Assembly: GCA_947492185.1 (NCBI GenBank)
Contig: CANLMR010000001.1
Span: 496,001 to 560,000 of the forward strand
Direction of reading: 5' to 3'
Length of the DNA stretch: 64,000 nt
Origin: an uncultured Tenacibaculum sp.
GTDB lineage: Bacteria > Bacteroidota > Bacteroidia > Flavobacteriales > Flavobacteriaceae
The position numbers were made by a program, and so were the translations under genes. Under the pieces are notes generated by a model. That model did not search any database. It was not told where the DNA came from and saw only the letters and a list, made by a program, of their open reading frames with translations. Positions 49,101-58,691 of this stretch are shown in pieces (the stretch's first letter is position 1; every line of letters starts with the position of its first letter).

Positions 49101-51569
49101 CTAATCAAACAAACTAATTCCAAACAGTAACCTGTTTTCTTTTTGTCCGTTAAAGTGTGATTGAACGAAATCTAAACGTAAAAAACGCCATTTTCCCCAA
49201 CCAATATTATCCAATCCAATAGAGTATTCTGTATAGGGTTTTCTTCCTCCAGAGAAATAGCTTTTCGCTCCAATTACGGTATGGAAATTTAGTTTATTTA
49301 ATAACGGAATCTTATTTAAAATAAAGCCTTCAAAATTATGTTGTGCATGGATTTCAGCATAGCTATCGTTTGTGCTAAATTCATAATATGGCATAATATT
49401 AAAACTACTTAATCTGTTTGCTGGTGCTAAATCTATTTCATTAGCAAGAGGATGGTAGAAATCCATAAATGGAATATTTTTTTGTTCTAGAAACGCTCCT
49501 GCTCTTGCATTATAATCAAAGGTTCCTATGTTTCCTAAAGATACATTTTGTTGAAGCCTAGAAAAGAACATATCTGAATGAAACTCTGAATTGTTTGAAC
49601 CAAATGTTTTTATATATCCTAGTGTTAAGGTTGGATATTTTGAATTGGTAATGGTAAATCTCGATTTAGGATAACTAATATATTTACTTCCAAAGTTAAA
49701 ACTTGCAGCCAATTGTGTTTTAAAAATACTGTGCTCAGTAAATGCAGGTAAAGTACTTGTTGGATCAATCGGGTTATTGGTTTCAAAAGTTTTTCGTCTA
49801 CTGAAAAAAGAATAATCAGTAGTGTTAGCTAAAGGTTTTCTATCTGCATATTCTAAAGATGTAGATATATTAATTCCTGGAGTTACTTCCTGAGAAAAAT
49901 TAACACTTGCAAATGTCTTTTCATAAAATTTTGCATAGTTAGTTTTATCAATAAGTGAGTATAGTGTATTATTAAAATTACTTATTGGGTTTCGTTCATC
50001 AAACTGAACAACATCAACACCTCCAGAAATATATAATCTAGGACGACTTATATTATTCCATTTTTTATAAAAACTAACCGTAGGTCGTAATCGTTTATCA
50101 GAAAAACCATAGTTTAAACCTGCGCTTACATTCCATCGTTTCCCTTCATCATTAACTCTTTTCGAAAAAGTAACTCGAGTATCTACATTAAAACCTTGTA
50201 CTGTGTTGAATTGAGTATTGGTTAGTAATCCATTATAACTCACAGACCATTTATCATAACTATTACTATAAGTATAGCCAAGAATAGGTGAAAGTAAAGT
50301 AAATTTATTCGATTTGTTATCAATAGAGTCTAAATACTTTTTAGATTTTCGGATAACTTTAATACTGTCTTTAATTACATAATCTCTTTTCTCTTCTAGA
50401 GTAAGAGGTACACTTCTTAGGTCATTCCAATACACAGAATCTTTTTTTGTTGCATTTTCTTCAAATGATAAAATTTCTTTTCCAAAAGTTTCTTCAGAAA
50501 ATGTAGGTTTAAAATTGTAATTAGAATAAGAAGCAGAGAACCTTCCGTTTAAGTTAAATCCAAACAAACCAACTTTAAAATCAATAGTTTGTAGAATTAA
50601 TGCCCAAATTCCTGAATTAGATTCGTAATTGTAATTTTGTTTGATGTGTAACACATCAATAGCTGGGTTGTTAATTTGTTCTCCATTAATAGTTAAATCT
50701 GCACCGTAAATCGCCCAATCATCTTCAACAACATAAATATGCCCACCAAAAACACGATCGTTTTCTCTTCTTGGGATTAACTTTATCTTACTAATTAATT
50801 TCTCGTTTTTATCGTAAAAAGTACCTTCTAATTTAAACTTATAATAACTGAAGGTATAATTAGAAATAGGTGAAAAGATATTAGCATCTGCAACAGGAAC
50901 TAAATTTTTGTATAGGTTAAAGTTAACATCTGCAGCTTGGTTAAATGAAATTCCATTATCCTGTCCACTTACTTTTGAAGCAACAATTACTTCTTTAAAG
51001 TTTTTCGGTTTTTTTTGATACGAAATTTTAGAAACAGTCTCCGATAAATAAATAATTCCACTTCGCGTAGAATCTAAACCACCACCTAAATCACCAATTT
51101 CTTGACCTAAAATTTTCTTTGGAGCATTTTTAATTTTAAAAAGCCCTCGAGAGTAAAAATCAGAAGTATATTCTCCAGATTTGTCGGTATTTTTTTCTTT
51201 GTTAGCAATTACTTTTCTAATGATTCCATTAGCAGGATTTTCATTTGAGTTTACAGTAACTTCTTCTAGTTGAACTTCTTCTTCACTAAGTTTTACATTC
51301 AATTCATATGGAAAACTATCAATCTGAACTTCTTTTTTTAAAGTCTTAAATCCCAAAAATTGAAATACAACAGTTTGTTTTCCTGTTTTTTTTGTTTCAA
51401 GAATATAAAATCCGTTATCGTTAGTGGTAGTACCACTTAAAGAATTTTGTAAATAAACACTTACAAAAGGTAGAGCTTTATTGTTTTTATCAACAACTTT
51501 CCCTTCAATTTGGGCAGTAATAGTAGAAATTAGAAATAAGCAAAGTAGCGTAGTAATGTTTTTCATCAA
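49101..51569 (-). CDS. DUF5686 and carboxypeptidase-like regulatory domain-containing protein
   Basis: Signal peptide, GKVVDKNNKALPFVSVYLQNSLSGTTTNDNGFY domain, DUF5686-like barrel. Confidence 0.82.
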   Translation of the reverse strand: MMKNITTLLCLFLISTITAQIEGKVVDKNNKALPFVSVYLQNSLSGTTTNDNGFYILETKKTGKQTVVFQFLGFKTLKKEVQIDSFPYELNVKLSEEEVQLEEVTVNSNENPANGIIRKVIANKEKNTDKSGEYTSDFYSRGLFKIKNAPKKILGQEIGDLGGGLDSTRSGIIYLSETVSKISYQKKPKNFKEVIVASKVSGQDNGISFNQAADVNFNLYKNLVPVADANIFSPISNYTFSYYKFKLEGTFYDKNEKLISKIKLIPRRENDRVFGGHIYVVEDDWAIYGADLTINGEQINNPAIDVLHIKQNYNYESNSGIWALILQTIDFKVGLFGFNLNGRFSASYSNYNFKPTFSEETFGKEILSFEENATKKDSVYWNDLRSVPLTLEEKRDYVIKDSIKVIRKSKKYLDSIDNKSNKFTLLSPILGYTYSNSYDKWSVSYNGLLTNTQFNTVQGFNVDTRVTFSKRVNDEGKRWNVSAGLNYGFSDKRLRPTVSFYKKWNNISRPRLYISGGVDVVQFDERNPISNFNNTLYSLIDKTNYAKFYEKTFASVNFSQEVTPGINISTSLEYADRKPLANTTDYSFFSRRKTFETNNPIDPTSTLPAFTEHSIFKTQLAASFNFGSKYISYPKSRFTITNSKYPTLTLGYIKTFGSNNSEFHSDMFFSRLQQNVSLGNIGTFDYNARAGAFLEQKNIPFMDFYHPLANEIDLAPANRLSSFNIMPYYEFSTNDSYAEIHAQHNFEGFILNKIPLLNKLNFHTVIGAKSYFSGGRKPYTEYSIGLDNIGWGKWRFLRLDFVQSHFNGQKENRLLFGISLFD

Positions 51570-51795
51570 TTTGGTTTTGGTTTAGACTGAGTTTAATTTT
51601 TGGATTAAAAACCTATATCAAATAACGAAAATGTGCAGTATTTGTTACAAAAGAGTAATCCTAAAATTAAGTTCAATAAGCATCAATTATTATGCCTAAA
51701 AAAAACTTAACACCTGATACTTAAAAACTCATGAGGCAAACATAAATGAAAAAGGAGTTTCTTTTTCCTTAGAAAATGTTAAAGAATAAATTTGC

Positions 51796-54420
51796 TTATT
51801 CGTCCTTTTTCTTTTTCTTCTTTTTACCAAATAATCCTCCAAAAACATCTTTTACTTTATCAACTGTGTTTTCTTTTTTAACGGTATCTGTTGCTGAAGA
51901 TTTATTGTCTTTATTTCCGCCTAATAATCCACCTACAGCTTTGTCAATTAAGTTGTTTTTTTGCTGTTGAATTAACTGTGTTGTTAAATTGCTTACTGCA
52001 GATTTTAAGTCAGTTTTAACAGATGGGTTTGAAAAACTTCCAGAGAAATTAGCAGTAACTGGTACAGAAACATTTTGATCTTTACTATTTAATTTTGACA
52101 ATAATCCAGTTACTTCAGATCCTAAATATTTTGCTGGAACATTAAAAGTAGCATTATAATCCATTAACTGATCAAAACTATGGCTACCTGCAACTTCAAT
52201 ATCAATGTCTTGATATTTTAATTTAAAAGGTTTTACATTCACTTTTCCGTTTTCAAAAGATAGGTTAGTTTTAATGTCTTTTAAATCTAGCTTCTTTAAA
52301 TCAACAAACCCTAAATTTTGATCTAATAAACTAAGTGCTTTCGAATTTTTAGGTTCTACATTGGTAGCTAAAATTTCAGCTAATGCTTTTCCTGTTACAG
52401 AAGTTAACTTTGGAGTGAAATCGTCTTTTAAACTCCCAGATAAATTAATGTTAGTATTTAGTTTTCCTTGTAACACATCTGCAACAGGCGATAACATTTT
52501 AAACAATTCTATGTTTTTAAATGAATCGCTAATATTGAAAGATTTTATTCCCATTGCAACATCAAAAACAGATTTTTCAGGTTTTGTATCTACTGCTCCA
52601 TTTAGTGCAATATTTCCTCCAAACATTCCACCATTTACGTTTTTTAAAGTTGCCTTTTGATCTTTAATAATTAAAGTCCCTTTTACGTTCTCTAACTTTA
52701 AGTTGTCATAGTAAACTTCTTTTGCATTAGCATTTACAACACAATCTAAAAATGCTGGAATTTTTAAATTCTCTTTTGGTTCATCGGATTCATTTGAATC
52801 TTCTTGTTTTTCAGTTTTTGTTTCAGTTGTGCTATTATCAGTCATAAAATCACTCATCTTAAACGAATCTGAATTTAAGTTAAATGTACCTTGTAGATTC
52901 TTGTCAGAAAGTAAAAAGCCAATGAAGTTGTTAATAGTTCCCGTTGCTTTTAAATCACTTGTTCCTGTTACTGCATTAAAGCTAGTTAGAGTTACTTTAG
53001 TTGGAGCAAAATCAATTTTAGCATTATTTATTTGTAATGGATTTGCCATTTCTTTTCCACTAAACAAAAGATCAGAAATTTCTAGCTTTCCACTATTTTT
53101 TATGCGTTGGTATTTGTTGTTTTGAATGGCATCTATGTCAAATTTTGAAGTAAGATTTGCATTGATAATTCCACTCAATTCATTTTCTAATTCTAAAGGA
53201 TAAACTTTATCAATATGACTTAAATCTAATTTTCCATTAACTGTCGTGTTTATATAAGGGTTTTTAGTTAGGTTACTCACTTTAGCATTACCACTGAATT
53301 TATTTTCATCAATATTAAAAGCTAATTTGTTTATAGAAACATAAGTATCATCTACATTTCCAGTAGTGTTTTTAATTTGAGTATCTATATGAATGTTATT
53401 CACACTTTTGGGTAAGCTAGGATATTTAAAGGAAGCATTAGTTGAGGTAATTGCAATGTCAATTGTTGGAATTTTTTTTTCAGTAACCTTTCCATCAACT
53501 TTTCCTACAATACTAAAATCACCTGAAGTTTTTACGTCAGCAATATTCTTAGCATATTCTTCAGGAATTAACGCTAAAAAGTTTTTAAAATCTGAAGAAG
53601 GCGTTTTAAAGTTTACATGAACTTCCTGACTGGCATCTTTGTTTAATTGTACGTACCCGTCAAAAATTAAAGGTAATTGATTGATATGAGCTTCATTTTT
53701 AAGAAAAGCATATTTACTGTTTTCTAAATCTAAAGCTAATACAGCGTTTAAATCTAAATGTTGATTGTTAACTAATTTGACACCGTCTTTTTCAAATAGT
53801 ATGCTGGTTGTAGTTTTTGTATCTAACTCAGTTGTTTTTTGAGAAAAATCTCCACTTCCTGAATGGTTAAAATCAGAAAGAACTAAATTCATTTTTCCTT
53901 GTTTATCAGTATATTTTATAGTTGCATTAGTTAGCTCGTATGAGTTTAAAGACAATTTAAAATTACTTGATGAAGCATTTTCTGCTTCTTCTTTTGTATC
54001 TGAAGCAACGTTAACGTCTTTTTTTGCAATATCGTAATTCGCATTACCTTTTTCATCTACAAGCACATTCACTAAAGTATTATCTATTGAAAAAGATTGA
54101 ATATTTAATTGACTATTAGCACTTTTGAATATTTCAGTAAGTTTTAGCTTTAGTTGAATGTTTTCACTGTAGACTAAAGTATCTCCATCAAAAGGAGCGA
54201 AATTTGTTACAACTACATTTTTTAATTCAACAGAAGCTTTTGGGAAGTTTTTTAGTAAGCTTAAGTTAGCATCTGAAAATTCTACTTTTGCGTTTACATT
54301 GTTATTAATTGTTTCTTTAACTAAGGCTACTAACTTATCCTGGAATAAAAAAGGAATTGCAGCCAATGCAATTACAAGAAGAAGTACAATTGAGACAACG
54401 ATTTTTACAATTTTTTTCAT
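51796..54420 (-). CDS. AsmA family protein with lysine-rich C-terminus
   Basis: Single N-terminal TM then long beta-rich AsmA-like repeats (LSLLKNFPKASVELKNVVV); ends GKKKKKKKDE. Confidence 0.85.
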   Translation of the reverse strand: MKKIVKIVVSIVLLLVIALAAIPFLFQDKLVALVKETINNNVNAKVEFSDANLSLLKNFPKASVELKNVVVTNFAPFDGDTLVYSENIQLKLKLTEIFKSANSQLNIQSFSIDNTLVNVLVDEKGNANYDIAKKDVNVASDTKEEAENASSSNFKLSLNSYELTNATIKYTDKQGKMNLVLSDFNHSGSGDFSQKTTELDTKTTTSILFEKDGVKLVNNQHLDLNAVLALDLENSKYAFLKNEAHINQLPLIFDGYVQLNKDASQEVHVNFKTPSSDFKNFLALIPEEYAKNIADVKTSGDFSIVGKVDGKVTEKKIPTIDIAITSTNASFKYPSLPKSVNNIHIDTQIKNTTGNVDDTYVSINKLAFNIDENKFSGNAKVSNLTKNPYINTTVNGKLDLSHIDKVYPLELENELSGIINANLTSKFDIDAIQNNKYQRIKNSGKLEISDLLFSGKEMANPLQINNAKIDFAPTKVTLTSFNAVTGTSDLKATGTINNFIGFLLSDKNLQGTFNLNSDSFKMSDFMTDNSTTETKTEKQEDSNESDEPKENLKIPAFLDCVVNANAKEVYYDNLKLENVKGTLIIKDQKATLKNVNGGMFGGNIALNGAVDTKPEKSVFDVAMGIKSFNISDSFKNIELFKMLSPVADVLQGKLNTNINLSGSLKDDFTPKLTSVTGKALAEILATNVEPKNSKALSLLDQNLGFVDLKKLDLKDIKTNLSFENGKVNVKPFKLKYQDIDIEVAGSHSFDQLMDYNATFNVPAKYLGSEVTGLLSKLNSKDQNVSVPVTANFSGSFSNPSVKTDLKSAVSNLTTQLIQQQKNNLIDKAVGGLLGGNKDNKSSATDTVKKENTVDKVKDVFGGLFGKKKKKKKDE

Positions 54421-54534
54421 GATACTGTAACTTTTGAATTAAAACGTATGTTGGAGTATTTTATTGAGTAAAAAATGTTAACAACAAAGTTAAAAGTTAT
54501 CAGTAATATTGTGGTTAATAAATAGTTTCTTTTT

Positions 54535-55470
54535 TTGAAAAAAACACAGCAATATTCGAATCTTATTAAGAAGCATGCCAGTAGGTTAGGTTTTTTAGCC
54601 TGTGGTATTGCAAAGGCTGATTTTTTAGAAGAAGAAGCTCCTCGATTAGAAAATTGGTTACAAAATAACTACCATGGAAAAATGCAGTACATGGAAAATC
54701 ATTTTGATAAACGATTAGATCCGAGATTGTTGGTTGAAGGAGCAAAATCGGTTATATCACTATCCTACAATTATTTTCCGGAAGAAGAACAGCAAGAAGG
54801 ATCATATAAGTTGGCTAAATATGCTTATGGTGAAGATTATCATCATGTCATTAAAAACAAGCTTTTTGAATTGCTCGAATGTCTTCGTGAAGAGATAGGA
54901 GAAATAAATGGTCGTTGCTTTGTTGATTCTGCTCCAGTTTTAGAAAGAGCTTGGGCGGAGAAAGCTGGTTTGGGTTGGAATGGAAAGCACACGTTATTAA
55001 TTCAAAAGAAACAGGGTTCATTTTTCTTTTTAGCTGAATTAATTATTGATTTGCAATTAGAATATGACCAACCTTTTACAACAGATCATTGTGGTAAATG
55101 TACTCGATGTATAGATGCATGTCCAACCGATGCAATTTTACCAAACAATAATTTAGATGCGAGTAAATGTATTTCGTATTTAACTATTGAGTTACGAGAT
55201 AATATTCCATCTGGATTCAAAAATCAAATGGAAGATTGGATGTTCGGTTGTGATATTTGCCAAGATGTTTGTCCATGGAATCGTTTTTCTGAACCTCATA
55301 ATCAACCACTATTTACCCCAAAAGAACCTCTTTTAGAAATGAATAAAAGAGATTGGCAAGAACTAACAGAAGAAACTTTTCGAAAAGTGTTTAAAAAATC
55401 AGCTGTTAAACGTGCAAAATTTAGCGGATTAACTAAAAATATTAGCTATTTGAAGAAAGATATAGATTAG
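54535..55470 (+). CDS. queG: epoxyqueuosine reductase, TTG start
   Basis: Two 4Fe-4S motifs [16 protein letters not shown] and [30 protein letters not shown]-like region. Confidence 0.95.
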   Translation: MKKTQQYSNLIKKHASRLGFLACGIAKADFLEEEAPRLENWLQNNYHGKMQYMENHFDKRLDPRLLVEGAKSVISLSYNYFPEEEQQEGSYKLAKYAYGEDYHHVIKNKLFELLECLREEIGEINGRCFVDSAPVLERAWAEKAGLGWNGKHTLLIQKKQGSFFFLAELIIDLQLEYDQPFTTDHCGKCTRCIDACPTDAILPNNNLDASKCISYLTIELRDNIPSGFKNQMEDWMFGCDICQDVCPWNRFSEPHNQPLFTPKEPLLEMNKRDWQELTEETFRKVFKKSAVKRAKFSGLTKNISYLKKDID

Positions 55471-55529
55471 GATAGGTCCTAACTCAACTAAACAACTATA
55501 TTTGTTTTTCAATCAAGCTAAAAAAGTTT

Positions 55530-57809
55530 ATGAGCCAATCACGTAAAAGACGCGAGGCGTTATTGTATCATGCGAAGCCTTCACCTGGGAAAATATCGGT
55601 AGTACCGACTAAGAAATATGCCACTCAACATGATTTGTCTTTAGCCTACTCACCAGGAGTTGCAGAGCCTTGTTTAGAGATAGCAAAAGAGAAGGAGAAT
55701 GTATATAAATACACTGCAAAAGGGAATTTAGTAGCTGTGATATCTAATGGAACAGCTGTTTTAGGATTAGGGGATATTGGTCCAGAGGCATCTAAACCTG
55801 TAATGGAAGGTAAAGGTTTACTTTTTAAAATTTTTGCAGACATAGATGTGTTTGATATTGAGGTTGACGCAACAGATATTGATAAATTCGTAGAAACAGT
55901 TAAAGCTATTGCTCCTACTTTTGGAGGAATTAATCTTGAAGATATAAAAGCACCTGAAGCTTTTGAAATTGAAAGAAGATTAAAAGAAGAGCTAGATATT
56001 CCTGTAATGCATGATGATCAGCATGGAACAGCAATTATTTCTGCTGCTGCGTTAAAAAATGCATTAGAAATTAATGGAAAAAAAATAGAAGAAGTACAGA
56101 TCGTTGTAAATGGAGCTGGAGCTGCAGCTATATCTTGTACTCGTTTATATTTAGCATTAGGAGCTAAAAGAGAAAACATCATTATGTGTGATAGTAAAGG
56201 TGTTATTCGAAAAAGTAGAGAAAGCTTAACAGCACAGAAAGCTGAATTTGCTACAGATAGAGATGTAGAAAATCTAGATGAAGCAATGAATAATGCTGAT
56301 GTTTTTATTGGATTGTCAAAAGGGAATGTAGTTACTCCAGAGATGTTATTATCAATGGCAAAAAACCCAATAGTGTTTGCTATGGCAAATCCTGAACCAG
56401 AAATTGATTATGATTTAGCAATTGCCACTCGTGATGACATCATAATGGCAACAGGAAGGTCAGACCACCCTAACCAGGTAAATAATGTATTAGGTTTTCC
56501 ATTTATTTTTAGAGGAGCTTTAGATGTAAGAGCTACAAAAATTAATGAAGACATGAAGATGGCAGCGGTACATGCTTTAGCAGATTTAGCAAAAAAATCG
56601 GTACCAGAGCAAGTAAATATTGTTTATGATGAAATAAGTCTTTCGTTTGGTAAAGATTATATTATTCCTAAGCCATTCGATCCTAGATTAATTTATGAAA
56701 TTCCACCAGCTATTGCAAAAGCAGCAATGGAAAGTGGTGTTGCACAACAACCAATTGAAGATTGGGATAGATATAGAGACACCTTAATGGACAGATCGGG
56801 TTCTGGTAGTAAAGAAGTAAGAATATTACATAACAGAGCACGTACAAGTCCTAAGAAAATAATTTTTGCTGAGGCGGATCATTTAGATGTATTAAAAGCA
56901 GCACAAAGAGTTTATGATGAGAAAATTGGAATTCCAATTCTTTTAGGAAATAAAGAGATTATTTTAGAATTAAAGGAAGAATTAGGTTTTGAAGCTGATG
57001 TAACCATCATTGACCCTAAAACTTCTGAAGAGAAAGGAAGAAGAAATCGTTTTGCAGAAAAATTCTGGAGAACTAGACAACGTAAAGGTATTACATTACT
57101 AGAGGCGCAAAAATGGATGCGAGAACGAAACTATTTTGCTGCAATGATGGTAAATGAAGGTGAAGCAGACGGATTAATTACTGGTTATTCTCGCCCTTAC
57201 CCTTCTGTAGTAAAACCAATTTTAGAGTTAATTGAAAAAGACCGGGGTGTTTTAAAAGTAGCAGCAACTAACCTATTGCTTACTAAACAAGGTCCTATGT
57301 TCTTGTCGGATACCACCATTAATATTAACCCTAATGCTAAAGAATTAGCTAAAATTACACATTATACTAGTATTTTGGCGAGAATGTTTGGTATGAAGCC
57401 AAATGTAGCTATGTTAGGTTTTTCGAATTTTGGATCTACAAGATCTGATACTTCTCAAAAAATTAGAGAAGCAGTTTCTTATATGCATGAGCATTATCCT
57501 GATTTAGTTGTCGATGGTGAAATTCAAGCTGATTTTGCTTTAAATGAAGAACTTTTATCTAAAGAGTTTTCATTTTCAAAACTAAAAGGGAAAAAGGTTA
57601 ACGTATTAATTTTTCCAAACCTCGAATCGGCGAATATTACTTATAAACTAATGAAACAGGTAAATGGAGCAGAATCAATTGGGCCTATATTGTTAGGTTT
57701 AAGCAAACCTGTTCACGTTTTACAACTTGGAGCAAGTGTTGATGAAATGGTAAATATGGCAGCGGTAGCTGTAGTTGATGCTCAAGAAAGAGAGAAGAGA
57801 AAAAATTAG
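55530..57809 (+). CDS. maeB: NADP-dependent malic enzyme (malic + phosphotransacetylase-like domains)
   Basis: AYSPGVAEPCLEIA, VNGAGAAAISC, C-terminal PTA-like domain. Confidence 0.95.
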   Translation: MSQSRKRREALLYHAKPSPGKISVVPTKKYATQHDLSLAYSPGVAEPCLEIAKEKENVYKYTAKGNLVAVISNGTAVLGLGDIGPEASKPVMEGKGLLFKIFADIDVFDIEVDATDIDKFVETVKAIAPTFGGINLEDIKAPEAFEIERRLKEELDIPVMHDDQHGTAIISAAALKNALEINGKKIEEVQIVVNGAGAAAISCTRLYLALGAKRENIIMCDSKGVIRKSRESLTAQKAEFATDRDVENLDEAMNNADVFIGLSKGNVVTPEMLLSMAKNPIVFAMANPEPEIDYDLAIATRDDIIMATGRSDHPNQVNNVLGFPFIFRGALDVRATKINEDMKMAAVHALADLAKKSVPEQVNIVYDEISLSFGKDYIIPKPFDPRLIYEIPPAIAKAAMESGVAQQPIEDWDRYRDTLMDRSGSGSKEVRILHNRARTSPKKIIFAEADHLDVLKAAQRVYDEKIGIPILLGNKEIILELKEELGFEADVTIIDPKTSEEKGRRNRFAEKFWRTRQRKGITLLEAQKWMRERNYFAAMMVNEGEADGLITGYSRPYPSVVKPILELIEKDRGVLKVAATNLLLTKQGPMFLSDTTININPNAKELAKITHYTSILARMFGMKPNVAMLGFSNFGSTRSDTSQKIREAVSYMHEHYPDLVVDGEIQADFALNEELLSKEFSFSKLKGKKVNVLIFPNLESANITYKLMKQVNGAESIGPILLGLSKPVHVLQLGASVDEMVNMAAVAVVDAQEREKRKN

Positions 57810-57928
57810 TAGAAGTATTGATTGTTGGAAAATATGTAATTATTATGTTCCAAGTGGTAGAGGATGGAAATATTTCGACAATTATATGAAAAATTTTAGT
57901 AGTGGAGGAGATGTAATAAAATAAAAAT

Positions 57929-57966
57929 AAAAGCGGCTTTTAAAGCCGCTTTTATTTTTATTTTTT
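57929..57966 (+). terminator. Rho-independent terminator
   Basis: AAAAGCGGCTTT-T-AAAGCCGCTTTT then ATTTTTATTTTTT. Confidence 0.85.
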
Positions 57967-58103
57967 AGCGCTTAATGCCATTTAGATTATCAAATTATTT
58001 ACAAAAAATGTAATTTCATTTTGTATTACCATTAATTCTGAGAAATATTAATAAAAAAATAATCATTTTTTTGCTACTTTAGGCGTCTGTTATACAGAAA
58101 TAA

Positions 58104-58685
58104 ATGATTACCCAAATAAAAGGAAGATTAGTAGAGAAAAATCCTACCTATGTAGTTGTAGACTGCAATGGGTTAGGATATTTACTTAATATTTCTCTAA
58201 ACACGTATGGTTCACTTCCTACAGATGAAAATGTGAAATTATATACGCATTTGTCTATTAGAGAAGACGCACATACTTTGTATGGTTTTATTGATAAGGT
58301 TGAACGCGAATTGTTCAAGTTGTTAATTTCTGTTTCTGGAGTAGGGCCAAGTATTGCAAGAACGATGTTGTCGTCAATGACAGCGGAAGATGTACAACAA
58401 GCCATTGCCTCAGAAAACGTAAAATTAATTCAATCGGTTAAAGGGATTGGAGCTAAAACAGCGCAAAGAGTTATTATTGACTTGAAAGAAAAGATTTTAA
58501 AAACCTTTGATATTGACGAAGTTTCTGTTACAGAGAGCAATACTAACAAAGAAGAAGCGTTATCTGCATTAGAGGTTTTAGGATTTGCTCGAAAACAGTC
58601 AGATAAGATAATAACCAACATATTAAAAGAATCGCCATCAGCAACAGTAGAAGAGCTGATAAAAAAGGCACTTAAAAACTTGTAA
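58104..58685 (+). CDS. ruvA: Holliday junction branch migration protein RuvA
   Basis: MITQIKGRLVEKNPTYVVVDCNGLGYLL; ISVSGVGPSIARTMLS; VKGIGAKTAQRVIIDLKEK. Confidence 0.96.
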   Translation: MITQIKGRLVEKNPTYVVVDCNGLGYLLNISLNTYGSLPTDENVKLYTHLSIREDAHTLYGFIDKVERELFKLLISVSGVGPSIARTMLSSMTAEDVQQAIASENVKLIQSVKGIGAKTAQRVIIDLKEKILKTFDIDEVSVTESNTNKEEALSALEVLGFARKQSDKIITNILKESPSATVEELIKKALKNL

Positions 58686-58691
58686 AATAAG

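Noticed and set aside
52361-53620. Three plus-strand ORFs of 75-99 aa inside the AsmA gene
   Set aside because: Antisense to a continuous 874-aa AsmA frame; no family resemblance.
58001-58024. Hairpin ACAAAAAATG-TAATTT-CATTTTGT before ruvA
   Set aside because: Simple AT hairpin with no U tract or conserved context; not enough to call a regulatory element.
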